A stretch of DNA of 8,407 nt from an uncultured Flavobacteriaceae bacterium. GTDB taxonomy: Bacteria; Bacteroidota; Bacteroidia; Flavobacteriales; Flavobacteriaceae. The notes under the pieces were generated by a model. The model worked only from the letters and a program-made list of their open reading frames with translations, did not search any database and had not been told where the DNA came from. A program made the translations under genes and the position numbers. Positions within the stretch are counted from its first letter, which is position 1; each line of letters begins with the position of its first letter. Below are positions 1 to 6,988 of the stretch, in pieces. The stretch spans positions 1 to 8,407 of the forward strand of contig CALJFV010000133.1 in assembly GCA_938074515.1 (NCBI GenBank), written 5' to 3'.

Positions 1-884
1 CCTCCAAAATCGCGCATTTGACTCCTTGCGATCTCATGATTTGGATGATCTTCAAAACCAGGCCAATAAACCTTTTCTACCGCTGGATGACTTTTTAAAT
101 ACTCGGCCACTGCACGTCCATTTTCACAATGACGTTGCATACGCACATGAAGAGTTTTAATCCCGCGCAACACTAAAAAACTATCTTGAGGCCCGCAAAC
201 AGCGCCGCTGGCATTTTGAATAAAATACAGGCGCTCAGCCAGGGCATGATCACGCGCCACAAGAGCGCCCATCACTACATCACTATGGCCTCCAAGATAT
301 TTAGTGGCGCTGTGCATCACGATATCCGCCCCTAAATTCAATGGTTGTTGCAAATAAGGCGTGGCAAAAGTATTGTCTACTGCCAAAAGGACTTGGTGCT
401 TTTTAGCGATGGCCGCACAAGCGACTATATCCACAACATTCATCATCGGGTTGGTGGGGGTCTCTACCCAAATCAATTTAGTATTCTGGTTAATCTTTGC
501 CTCAATAGCAGAAACATCAGACATCCCAACAAAATGAAATTTAATGCCAAACCGCTCAAATATTTTGGTAAAGAGACGGTAGGTTCCTCCATAAAGATCG
601 TTTGTAGAAATAACCTCGTCGCCGGGACTTAGGAGTTTCATCACCGCATCAATAGCCGCGAGCCCACTGCCAAAAGCCAATCCGTAATTACCGTCTTCTA
701 TACTGGCCAAAGCCGCCTCCAAAGCGGCCCGAGTCGGATTATGGGTGCGCGAGTACTCGAATCCCTTATGCCCGCCTGGAGTGCTTTGCGCGTAGGTCGA
801 GGTTTGATAAATCGGAGGCATGACAGCGCCGTAGGCTGGATCATGTTTTTGCCCTCCATGAATGGCTTTGGTGTTAAATTTCAT
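1..884 (-). CDS. Cystathionine gamma-synthase / gamma-lyase family PLP enzyme (C-terminus beyond window)
   Basis: This is a trans-sulfuration enzyme of the Cys/Met-metabolism PLP-dependent family (fold type I), acting in the cytoplasm on cystathionine or O-acyl-homoserine. The first 294 residues are present; the family is usually about 380 long, so roughly the last 85 are missing at the window edge. Visible hallmarks are the N-terminal YSRTHNPTR motif (44-52), the glycine-rich FGSGLAA segment (71-77), the DLYGGTYR substrate/PLP loop (96-103), the WVETPTNP motif (139-146), the VDNTFATPYLQ strand (169-179) holding the PLP-pyridine aspartate D170, and SATKYLGGHSD with the Schiff-base lysine K195. 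The stretch around 226-250 (SGAVCGPQD, LRGIKTLHVRM) looks more like cystathionine gamma-lyases than E. coli MetB, but synthase, gamma-lyase and beta-lyase cannot be separated without the C-terminus. The ATG start follows an A-rich leader without a Shine-Dalgarno motif. It is divergent from the lipoprotein gene at 970. Confidence 0.93.
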   Translation of the reverse strand, partial: MKFNTKAIHGGQKHDPAYGAVMPPIYQTSTYAQSTPGGHKGFEYSRTHNPTRAALEAALASIEDGNYGLAFGSGLAAIDAVMKLLSPGDEVISTNDLYGGTYRLFTKIFERFGIKFHFVGMSDVSAIEAKINQNTKLIWVETPTNPMMNVVDIVACAAIAKKHQVLLAVDNTFATPYLQQPLNLGADIVMHSATKYLGGHSDVVMGALVARDHALAERLYFIQNASGAVCGPQDSFLVLRGIKTLHVRMQRHCENGRAVAEYLKSHPAVEKVYWPGFEDHPNHEIARSQMRDFG

Positions 885-902
885 CGTCTTCGTTTCTTTA
901 GA

Positions 903-932
903 CAAAAGTAAGGGATTCCAAAGTCAATCAAA
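903..932 (-). promoter_or_regulatory. Bacteroidetes-type promoter for the cystathionine enzyme gene
   Basis: Read on the minus strand, TTTG (929-932) is followed after 18 bases by TACTTTTG (903-910). This matches the Bacteroidetes primary sigma factor consensus TTTG / TAnnTTTG at usual spacing. The -7 element ends 18 bases before the ATG at 884, which leaves a very short leader. The match is seen directly; its activity is inferred. Confidence 0.65.
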
Positions 933-969
933 AAACAAGTCAAAGAGAAAACAATTGTATTTTTACTCA

Positions 970-1446
970 GTGAATGTAAAACGTTATTTTTGGGGCCTTT
1001 GGTCTGCCATAACCCTTATTGGTTGTGGGGATCACCCTTACATTTCATGGGCAGTGTTAGACAAAAGTGCTCAAGAGCAAGACATTTGTAAAGGGCGTGT
1101 TTGTCCAGACTTAACGATCTCTTTCCCGAATTTTGAAAGTCGAGATTCGATAGGCCTTAGCCGTCTGAATAAAATCAGGGATAGTCTCATTATTGACGCC
1201 CTGTATTTGGGGAGCGATCGCCCCAATTTTGGGCTGAGTATTGAAGAGAGTATTGATCAATATCTCTGGGTGGGCTTAGATTATAAAACAGAGCTTCAGG
1301 CCGCAGAATCCTACAATGGTCAATTAAATATAACCCCTGTGATCCAAGGCGACACCATATTGATAATGGAATTGACCGGCCAATTGATTTTGCCTCAGGG
1401 CAAGAAATTAATCAACACCAAAAAACACGTTCAGTTGAGCCCATAA
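970..1446 (+). CDS. Small predicted lipoprotein of unknown function
   Basis: A predicted 158-residue lipoprotein, not confidently recognised. The reading frame is open back to an ATG at 862, but that start would overlap the divergent gene and bury the signal peptide 36 residues inside. The GTG at 970 instead gives a compact signal peptide with K4 R5, a hydrophobic stretch, and the lipobox L16-I17-G18-C19. A TTG at 955 is another option. The mature part has a pair of cysteines (ICKGRVCPDL) and then a segment (about 50-110) that faintly resembles the N-terminal half of flavobacterial DUF4163/DUF3298 lipoproteins, which bind cell-wall or glycan-related targets in some relatives. The glycine/histidine-rich DUF3298 half of such proteins is absent, because the next gene starts 12 bases after the stop. 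It may therefore be a shortened paralogue or an unrelated family. It is the first gene of the plus-strand run. Confidence 0.6.
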   Translation: MNVKRYFWGLWSAITLIGCGDHPYISWAVLDKSAQEQDICKGRVCPDLTISFPNFESRDSIGLSRLNKIRDSLIIDALYLGSDRPNFGLSIEESIDQYLWVGLDYKTELQAAESYNGQLNITPVIQGDTILIMELTGQLILPQGKKLINTKKHVQLSP

Positions 1447-1457
1447 ATACAAAAGAC

Positions 1458-1817
1458 ATGAAAAAACTCTATTACTTAAGTAGTTGCAGCACTTGTAAGC
1501 GCATTTTGAAACAATGGGATCTGCCTAGGGACTTTGTGCTTCAGGATGTAAAAAGTAATCCCCTTACATTAGCGGATTTGGACCACATGCATCAACGCTC
1601 AAAAAGCTATGAGTCTTTATTTAGCAGAAGGGCCAAATTATTTCAAGAACGCCAACTGGCTGAGGAGCAATTAGACGAAACGCGTTTTAAAGCATTACTC
1701 TTGGAGCACTACACTTTTTTAAAACGACCGGTCTTGATTTGGGACGATCAAATCTTTATTGGATCGTCTAAAGCGACGGTTGAGCTCGCGAACAAGACCA
1801 TTCACGCTGGTGGCTAA
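1458..1817 (+). CDS. ArsC/Spx-family thioredoxin-fold protein (arsenate reductase-like)
   Basis: A cytoplasmic 119-residue protein of the ArsC/Spx/YffB family, of normal family length. After the first beta strand (KKLYYLS) comes C10-S-T-C13, a CxxC redox motif at the place of the catalytic cysteine of ArsC. The segment FSRRAKLFQ (55-63) matches the conserved arginine/serine helix of the family (compare TRSKVFQ in Spx), and L88-K-R90-P91 matches the (Q/K)RP anion-binding motif of ArsC. The family covers glutaredoxin-dependent arsenate reductases and transcription-associated Spx proteins. The CxxC form is common in Bacteroidetes proteins annotated as 'arsenate reductase', but no arsenic resistance genes (arsB, acr3, arsR) are nearby, so a role in arsenic detoxification is not supported. 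The gene starts 11 bases after the upstream stop and its end overlaps the transporter gene, which suggests co-transcription. Confidence 0.85.
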   Translation: MKKLYYLSSCSTCKRILKQWDLPRDFVLQDVKSNPLTLADLDHMHQRSKSYESLFSRRAKLFQERQLAEEQLDETRFKALLLEHYTFLKRPVLIWDDQIFIGSSKATVELANKTIHAGG

Positions 1818-2739
1818 ATCTGTTTATTCTCATAGAACTTTAGCCCTAATGGCTGCAACAGCAGCTGGCGTGATTTATGGGATAAACCACACTATCGCCA
1901 AAGGACTTATGCCCCAGGTTATTGAACCACATGGCTTCATCCTATTGAGGGTTGTTGGAGCGGCTATTGCCTTTTGGGTTTTATCTCTATTTGGCCCAAA
2001 GGAACGTCTAGCGCGCAAAGACTGGGGGCTTCTACTTTTGTGTGCGTTTTTCGGGATGTCTTTAAACATGACCTCTTTTTTCAAGGGTCTGGCGCTGTCC
2101 ACCCCAATTAACTCCTCGGTAGTCATTACCATCGTTCCTGTGATCCTGCTTATTCTGGGACGGTTGTTTTTAAAAGAACGTATTGTTTGGCAAAAAACTT
2201 TAGGGATTTTTCTCGGGCTTGCAGGCGCTATGGGTCTCATTTTACTCGATGTTCCCCAACAATTAAATGCGCCCAATATTCCTTTGGGCAACTTTTACTT
2301 CGTCATGAATGCCTTGTCGTATTCTGTTTATTTAATCATTGTCAAACCGCTTACTACGAAATATCACGTCCTTACTTTGATGCGCTACTTTTTTAGTGTC
2401 GCAGTATTGATTAATCTCCCTTTGGGTTATCAAGAATTTATTCAAGTGGCTTGGACACAGCTGAGTCCGTTGGTCATTGGTCAATTGACTTTTGTGGTTC
2501 TAGGCACTACGGTGCTGACTTATTTATTCAATATTTATGCCCTGAAGCATTTGAGTCCTTCGACCATAGGGGCGTTTATTTATCTCCAACCCGTAGTCGC
2601 TACGGGGGTCGCTCTGTGGGTTGGCGTAGATCAACTTACCCCCTTGCGTTGTGTTACTGCATTGATGATTTTTACAGGGGTATATTTGAGCAGTCAAAAA
2701 CGTAGATTGCGCAAAAATGAGCCTATTAAAGAGCGCTAA
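1810..2739 (+). CDS. EamA/DMT-superfamily transporter
   Basis: An inner-membrane permease of the drug/metabolite transporter superfamily with two EamA repeats (roughly residues 11-147 and 160-295) and about ten hydrophobic segments, typical at 309 residues. Family-like motifs include YGINHTIAK in TM1, LKERI at 121-125 near the end of the first repeat, and YLQPVVA at 258-264 in the second. Direction (export or import) and substrate cannot be told. Start choice: an ATG at 1759 would overlap the upstream gene by 59 bases and add a basic 17-residue tail; an ATG at 1849 would clip TM1. The GTG at 1810 overlaps the upstream stop by 8 bases and leaves a short N-terminal tail before TM1, as in relatives, so it is preferred but not certain. 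Translation is probably coupled to the ArsC-like gene. Confidence 0.88.
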   Translation: MAKSVYSHRTLALMAATAAGVIYGINHTIAKGLMPQVIEPHGFILLRVVGAAIAFWVLSLFGPKERLARKDWGLLLLCAFFGMSLNMTSFFKGLALSTPINSSVVITIVPVILLILGRLFLKERIVWQKTLGIFLGLAGAMGLILLDVPQQLNAPNIPLGNFYFVMNALSYSVYLIIVKPLTTKYHVLTLMRYFFSVAVLINLPLGYQEFIQVAWTQLSPLVIGQLTFVVLGTTVLTYLFNIYALKHLSPSTIGAFIYLQPVVATGVALWVGVDQLTPLRCVTALMIFTGVYLSSQKRRLRKNEPIKER

Positions 2740-2756
2740 ATTGCCCCGCAATTAAC

Positions 2757-2764
2757 TAAATTTG
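2757..2764 (+). promoter_or_regulatory. Possible -7 element upstream of the hydrolase gene
   Basis: TAAATTTG matches the Bacteroidetes -7 consensus TAnnTTTG and ends 20 bases before the ATG at 2785. No TTG or TTTG is found at the 17-23 base spacing upstream, so this is at best a weak internal promoter within the plus-strand run. Confidence 0.25.
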
Positions 2765-2784
2765 ACGCTCATTAAATTAATCTA

Positions 2785-3762
2785 ATGCCCATAGTTGACG
2801 CCCAATATCATCCTAAAGGATGGTTTAAAAACGGCCATTTTTCAACGATTTACTCAGCGATAATAAGACGTGCTCCAATTCTGGAGTTTCAGCGAGATCG
2901 CTTGTCTTTAAGCGACGGTGATTTTTTAGACTTAGATTGGTCTTATGCCATAAATACGCCCGTCGGAAATCCCAAATCCGTAGTGATCTTGCTCCACGGC
3001 TTAGAAGGAAATGCCCAACGCTCTTATGTCCGTGGACAGGCCAATACTTTGTTGGCTGCTGGATTTGATGTGTGTGCAATGAATTTTCGCGGGTGCTCAG
3101 GGGTGCCAAACCTTAAGCTACAGAGTTACAATGCGGGGAAAACGGAAGACTTGGATCAAGTTGTGTCTTATGTTGTCACGTTAAATCGATATCATCGAAT
3201 TTTTGCCGTCGGTTTCAGTTTAGGAGGGAGTCTTTTGCTTAATTATCTGGGAGCAAAAAATGGTGATTATCAACAAATTCATGGGGCTGCTGCCGTATCA
3301 ACTCCTCTAGATTTAAAAGGATCAATAGAGCGATTATCCCAATGGGACAATAGGGCCTACCAGAGGGTCTTTTTATCTACCCTAAAAGTCAAATATCGTC
3401 AAAAACAACGGGCCTTCCCTATGGATTTATCTGTGGACGCCCCTAACGCCATGAAATCCCTGAAAGATTTTGATAATCTATACACCGCTCCGGCACACGG
3501 CTACTTAAACGCAGAAGATTATTACCAAAAAAATAGCCCGATCAGTACCCTTGCTACGGTTCATCAGTCCGTCCTGATTCTCAACGCCCAAAACGATTCT
3601 TTTCTCTCTCCAATGTGCCTGCCCACAAGTCTTGCGCAACACTCAAAAAACATTTATCTTGAGGCCCCAAAATATGGGGGCCATGTTGGCTTTTGCACTC
3701 CTTCAGGTCCTTATTATAATGAAACTAGAGTAAGCGAATTTTTCACGGCCCAGCTGGCCTAA
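2785..3762 (+). CDS. YheT-family alpha/beta hydrolase
   Basis: A 325-residue alpha/beta-fold hydrolase of the YheT (AB_hydrolase_1/UPF0017-type) family, predicted carboxylesterase. Visible motifs in order: the N-terminal GHFSTIY (17-23) matching the GHxQTI motif; LLHGLEGN (69-76) with the oxyanion-hole region; MNFRGCSG (99-106); the nucleophile elbow G143-F-S145-L-G-G; FDNLYTAPAHGY (229-240), a family-specific segment; and N270-D271 and G298-G-H300-VGF holding the catalytic acid and histidine. The triad is thus S145, D271, H300. No signal peptide is seen, so it should be cytoplasmic. Length is normal for the family. The natural substrate is unknown for most members. It follows the transporter by 45 bases and precedes azurin by 13 bases, probably in the same transcript. 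Confidence 0.92.
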   Translation: MPIVDAQYHPKGWFKNGHFSTIYSAIIRRAPILEFQRDRLSLSDGDFLDLDWSYAINTPVGNPKSVVILLHGLEGNAQRSYVRGQANTLLAAGFDVCAMNFRGCSGVPNLKLQSYNAGKTEDLDQVVSYVVTLNRYHRIFAVGFSLGGSLLLNYLGAKNGDYQQIHGAAAVSTPLDLKGSIERLSQWDNRAYQRVFLSTLKVKYRQKQRAFPMDLSVDAPNAMKSLKDFDNLYTAPAHGYLNAEDYYQKNSPISTLATVHQSVLILNAQNDSFLSPMCLPTSLAQHSKNIYLEAPKYGGHVGFCTPSGPYYNETRVSEFFTAQLA

Positions 3763-3775
3763 TATAAATCATGAT

Positions 3776-4279
3776 ATGAGAACTTATTTAATCGCAACGG
3801 CCATAGCACTAATCCTAGGAAGCTGTGGTGATACAAAAAAAGAAGAAAAACCAACCCTTAAAATCGGGCAAAACAATGCCCAAACAGGGGCCCCAACAAT
3901 GGGAACTACTTTGGCGCTAAGTGGCAATGACATGATGCAATTCGACAAAAATGAACTCATGGCCAAATCTGGCGAGAAAATCACTCTGACCTTCCGTCAT
4001 GTCGGTCAACTAGACAAAAGGGTGATGGGGCATAATTTTGTGCTCCTAAAGCCTGGGACAGATATTACTGGTTTTGCAAATGAAGCGGCCGCAGTTGGAG
4101 AATCTGGCGATTGGATTCCAAATGATGGCGTTCAAGTCATCGCTCACACCCAAATGCTTGGTGGAGGCCAAACTGATGTAATTACCTTTGATGCGCCCGA
4201 GCCAGGCACATACGACTTCATCTGCAGTTTTCCTGGCCACTCTGCCATGATGCGCGGGACACTGACCGTAACTGAGTAA
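3776..4279 (+). CDS. azu: Azurin, lipoprotein form (type I blue copper protein)
   Basis: A single-electron carrier of the cupredoxin fold, anchored on the periplasmic or surface side by a lipid. The signal peptide ends in the lipobox L14-G15-S16-C17, followed by a charged linker (KKEEKP) and an about 125-residue azurin domain starting near 43. All copper ligands are seen: G85-H86 (MGHNFVL, azurin Gly45-His46), C150 (FICSFPGH, Cys112), H155 (His117) and the axial M159 (Met121), with the exact C-x4-H-x3-M spacing. The start SGNDMMQF and the segment VIAHTQMLGGG also match azurin. The two cysteines that form the Cys3-Cys26 disulfide in Pseudomonas azurin are missing (Thr/Leu and Gly66 stand there). 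Azurins pass electrons between cytochromes or dehydrogenases and terminal oxidases or reductases. It is the last gene of the plus-strand run, just before a strong hairpin. Confidence 0.95.
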   Translation: MRTYLIATAIALILGSCGDTKKEEKPTLKIGQNNAQTGAPTMGTTLALSGNDMMQFDKNELMAKSGEKITLTFRHVGQLDKRVMGHNFVLLKPGTDITGFANEAAAVGESGDWIPNDGVQVIAHTQMLGGGQTDVITFDAPEPGTYDFICSFPGHSAMMRGTLTVTE

Positions 4280-4300
4280 ACCATCAGAACCCAACCCATA

Positions 4301-4329
4301 AAAAAACCCGCCATACTGGCGGGTTTTTT
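4301..4329. terminator. Bidirectional rho-independent terminator
   Basis: A perfect 12-bp inverted repeat lies between convergent genes: six A plus CCCGCC (4301-4312), a five-base loop ATACT, and GGCGGG plus six T (4318-4329). The GC core is flanked by A and T tracts, so it gives a hairpin with a T run in either direction. It should end the azurin transcript on the plus strand and the small-subunit transcript on the minus strand. Confidence 0.92.
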
Positions 4330-4353
4330 ACATTATGAAATATTCAGTTTGCC

Positions 4354-5046
4354 TTATAATGACATAACTTTTCCGTTGCCTGCCTCTGAAGTAGGCAAGC
4401 ATCCTTGGTAGACGCCAGGAACGGGATCATACCATAAAAAGTTTTCTCCTATTTCTTGCGTTTGGGTCCAGGTCCATATGGTCATGCCGCGCACATCGTG
4501 AATCAAGGCATTGGCCATAGCGTCGTCTGAGGCTGAAGCTTGTGGATCAGTTTCAAGGGCGTCTCGATACTCCCACAAGTCCTTAGACCACTGATCAGCC
4601 TGAGCCTTATCTACTTTCAGATAATGCGCCAGTAACGCATCATAAGTTTGCGTGTCTGCGCTGTCAAAATCCTTTTGATGATCACGTTCTAAAACGCGGG
4701 CCAAGGCAGCAAATCCTTTGCGGATTTCACTTTGTCTTGCCGATGCAGAATACTGAGTAAACTCATCCTCTAAAGCAGGCACTTGCTCATCTGTAGGCAA
4801 CACCTGATCCCAATAAAGATCGATAAATTGATGAACCCCTACATCCACGGCCCCAGGGACCTCTAGATCTGTAGGAATGATCAATCCGACCATTTCTTTC
4901 AAAGCCTTGGCTTCGGCTGTCGATAAAAACGCAGGGGTATATCCTGAACCAGAGCTACAGCTTTGGAGCAGGCTAATAATGGCGGGTGTTGCCACTAAAG
5001 CGCCACCACCCAATCCTAAGTTCTTTAAAGCTTGTCTTCTATTCAT
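4354..5046 (-). CDS. Gluconate 2-dehydrogenase subunit 3-family protein, Tat-exported lipoprotein
   Basis: The small (gamma-like) subunit partner of a GMC flavoprotein dehydrogenase, 230 residues. The N-terminus has a twin-arginine motif (N2-R3-R4-Q-A-L-K), a weakly hydrophobic glycine/alanine-rich segment, and a lipobox L27-Q28-S29-C30, so the protein should leave through Tat and be lipid-anchored facing the periplasm. The segment LIIPTDLEVPGAVDVGVHQFID (positions 55-76 by key residues I56-P58-T59, P64-G65-A66, H72, F74-D76) is the hallmark of the family. In characterised relatives this subunit is needed for folding and export of the flavoprotein, which has no signal peptide of its own and is carried along. 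Its ATG overlaps the TGA of the flavoprotein gene by one base (TGATG), so the two are translationally coupled. The direct electron acceptor is not encoded here. Confidence 0.9.
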   Translation of the reverse strand: MNRRQALKNLGLGGGALVATPAIISLLQSCSSGSGYTPAFLSTAEAKALKEMVGLIIPTDLEVPGAVDVGVHQFIDLYWDQVLPTDEQVPALEDEFTQYSASARQSEIRKGFAALARVLERDHQKDFDSADTQTYDALLAHYLKVDKAQADQWSKDLWEYRDALETDPQASASDDAMANALIHDVRGMTIWTWTQTQEIGENFLWYDPVPGVYQGCLPTSEAGNGKVMSL

Positions 5047-6743
5047 CAGGATTCCTTTTTAAGTTGATTTACGGCATGGTTGGCGGCTCTCGCAGTAAAA
5101 GCCATATAAGTCAGTGAAGGATTCACACAGCTCGCGCTGGTCATAAACGAACCATCGGTGCAATACACATTGGGCACGTTATGAATTTGATTATTCTCAT
5201 TCAACACCGACGTTTTTGGGTCTCTCCCCATACGGGCGGTTCCCATTTCGTGAATTCCAAGGCCAGGCGCTCCTGGATCATCCCATGGGCGAATGTTTTT
5301 ATATCCCGCCATTTCGAGCATCTCCATAGCTTGCTGGACCATGTCTTTCCGCATTTCCCACTCATTTTCCTTCCACTCCACATCAAAAGTGTAGGTCGGC
5401 AAGCCCCACTTATCTCTTTTGTCGTAATCGAGTTCCATTTTATTATCATGGTAGGGCAAGCACTCGCCAAAGCCCATAAGGGTCATACTCCATTTTCCTG
5501 GGTGACTCACGAGATCCTTAAGCTCTGCTCCATAACCTATTTCGGCTATTTGATCTCCATAAGTCCCTCTTGAAGCACCCCCTTGATAACCATAGCCGCG
5601 CAAGAAATTAGGTTGGTCAGTCACACCACCGATATTTCTGAATCGAGGAATATAAATCCCATTAGGACGACGCCCTTTGAAATATTGGTCTTCAAAACCA
5701 TCAACTTCAGCAAACGCTCCCGCTTTGAAATGGTGATCCATAATGTTGCGCCCTAATTCTCCTGAATCGTTCCCCATTCCATTTGGAAATCGTTCGCTCT
5801 TGGATTGTAACAATATCCCAGCCGTGGCAATGGCAGAAGCACACAAGAAAATAACCTTAGCATTAAACACGAGGTTTTCTCCTGTTTCAGCATCAATGAC
5901 TTTAACTCCCGTAGCACGCTGGGTTTGCGGATCATAGATTACTTCATGAACAATTGAATTGGGTCTCAGTGTCATATTTCCTGTGCGTTCCGCTGCAGGA
6001 AGTGTTGAAGAAACACTACTGAAATAACCCCCAAAAGGACATCCGCGGATACAACGATTTCGATAGACACAGTTTGAACGGCCATCATGGGCCTTATCTC
6101 CGGTGAGGTGCGCGGTTCTTCCGATAGTCAATACGCGACCATCGTCGTAGCTATTGGCAATCTTTTCGCGTAAATCACGTTCGGCACAATTCAGTTCCAT
6201 CGGCGGGGAGAATACCCCATCAGGCAGAACTTCTTTGCCTAAAGCCTCTCCACTTACACCGATAAATTCTTCAACTTTGTCATACCAAGGGGCAATGTCT
6301 GCATAGCGCACCGGCCAATCTACGGCAATCCCTTCTCTTTTGTTGGCTTCAAAGTCAATATCGCTCAAACGATACGACTGGCGGCCCCACATAATCGAAC
6401 GGCCTCCGACATGATATCCTCGAATCCAGTCAAAGCGTTTTACCTCATTGTACGGGTGAATGACGTCATCAACAAACCAGTGGGCGGATTCATCTCGCGT
6501 GGTGTAACCCGTTCTGTTTTGTTTCACCTGACGCTCTTGCTGCGCCACAGTGCGTCGATTTTTAAATTCAAAATCCCAGGGATCTTTATTTGCTGTTGGA
6601 TAGTCTTCGATGTGCTTTACCATTCGCCCACGCTCTAAAACGAGCGTTTTTAGGCCATTTTCACAAAGCTCCTTAGCCGCCCATCCGCCACTAATTCCTG
6701 AACCCACGACGATTGCGTCGAATTGTTCGTTCGGTTTTGCCAT
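5046..6743 (-). CDS. GMC-family FAD oxidoreductase (sugar/glycoside dehydrogenase large subunit)
   Basis: An FAD-dependent dehydrogenase of 565 residues, close to the gluconate 2-dehydrogenase / glucoside 3-dehydrogenase large subunits. The N-terminal dinucleotide motif V13-G14-S-G16-I-S-G19 is followed by LVLERG (34-39). GGRSIMWGRQS (113-123) is the family's FAD-binding loop. The C-terminal GMC domain has H498 (IHEMGTARMG) and N541 (CVNPSLT), the catalytic His-Asn pair of pyranose-oxidising GMC enzymes. C225, C231 and C235 (CX5CX3C, then P236) have the same spacing as the cysteines proposed to hold the 3Fe-4S cluster in bacterial FAD-glucose dehydrogenase. There is no signal peptide; export with the Tat-borne small subunit is expected. 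The closest functions are oxidation of a sugar or glycoside hydroxyl to a keto group; the substrate is not readable. It is the first gene of the minus-strand pair. Confidence 0.92.
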   Translation of the reverse strand: MAKPNEQFDAIVVGSGISGGWAAKELCENGLKTLVLERGRMVKHIEDYPTANKDPWDFEFKNRRTVAQQERQVKQNRTGYTTRDESAHWFVDDVIHPYNEVKRFDWIRGYHVGGRSIMWGRQSYRLSDIDFEANKREGIAVDWPVRYADIAPWYDKVEEFIGVSGEALGKEVLPDGVFSPPMELNCAERDLREKIANSYDDGRVLTIGRTAHLTGDKAHDGRSNCVYRNRCIRGCPFGGYFSSVSSTLPAAERTGNMTLRPNSIVHEVIYDPQTQRATGVKVIDAETGENLVFNAKVIFLCASAIATAGILLQSKSERFPNGMGNDSGELGRNIMDHHFKAGAFAEVDGFEDQYFKGRRPNGIYIPRFRNIGGVTDQPNFLRGYGYQGGASRGTYGDQIAEIGYGAELKDLVSHPGKWSMTLMGFGECLPYHDNKMELDYDKRDKWGLPTYTFDVEWKENEWEMRKDMVQQAMEMLEMAGYKNIRPWDDPGAPGLGIHEMGTARMGRDPKTSVLNENNQIHNVPNVYCTDGSFMTSASCVNPSLTYMAFTARAANHAVNQLKKES

Positions 6744-6873
6744 ATTTAGATTGTTTAATTTGTTGGTCTTGGTTTACTCTTAAATTGTAGTTTTTTAAAA
6801 GCAAGTGTTCTAATTTCCTCTTTTTTTGCCGATTGACCAAGCCATACCGGCAGAATGATGTTGGTTTTAAGAA

Positions 6874-6887
6874 CGAAAACGATTTCG
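6874..6887. promoter_or_regulatory. LacI/GalR-type operator-like palindrome in the divergent region
   Basis: The 14-base site CGAAAACGATTTCG is palindromic at 12 of 14 positions around a central CG, the layout typical of LacI/GalR-family operators (compare the central AANCGNTT of CcpA and PurR sites). It sits in the 245-bp gap between the divergent dehydrogenase and TIM-barrel genes, 131 bases before the GMC start and 101 before the GTG at 6989, so one bound repressor could control both sides. No LacI-type gene is in the window. The rest of the gap (6744-6988) is A/T-rich, with no clear TAnnTTTG promoter on either strand. Confidence 0.45.
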
Positions 6888-6988
6888 ATTGGAAATAAAT
6901 GACAACGACTTCTCTTTAAATCCAACTCAGCAAAAAATCATTTATCTTAGAAGACTGTTTAAACAACCAACCAATTAATTACGCGAAC

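Noticed and set aside
958..965. TATTTTTA as a -7 element for the plus-strand run
   Set aside because: The last base deviates from TAnnTTTG, there is no TTG at proper spacing, and it lies almost on the proposed start codon.
862..969. ATG at 862 as the start of the small lipoprotein gene
   Set aside because: It would overlap the divergent gene, run across that gene's promoter, and put the signal peptide 36 residues inside the protein. The GTG at 970 gives a normal lipoprotein signal.
1458..1817. Arsenic resistance operon
   Set aside because: Only the ArsC-like fold is present, in CxxC form, with no arsenite pump or ArsR regulator around it.
1875..2291. Open frame of 138 residues on the minus strand
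   Set aside because: It lies wholly antisense to the transporter gene, whose membrane protein is clearly real, and shows no recognisable domain.
2739..2753. Small hairpin AATTGC-CCC-GCAATT after the transporter gene
   Set aside because: Only six base pairs, partly overlapping the stop codon, with no T run after it; too weak to call a terminator.
5181..5573. Open frame of 130 residues on the plus strand
   Set aside because: It is antisense to the GMC C-terminal domain and has no family features. Other open frames within known genes (such as 345-632 and 2825-3109) were dropped for the same reason.
6827..6852. Inverted repeat TGCCG ... CGGCA in the divergent gap
   Set aside because: Only five bases per arm with a 16-base spacer; expected by chance, unlike the CG-centred palindrome nearby.
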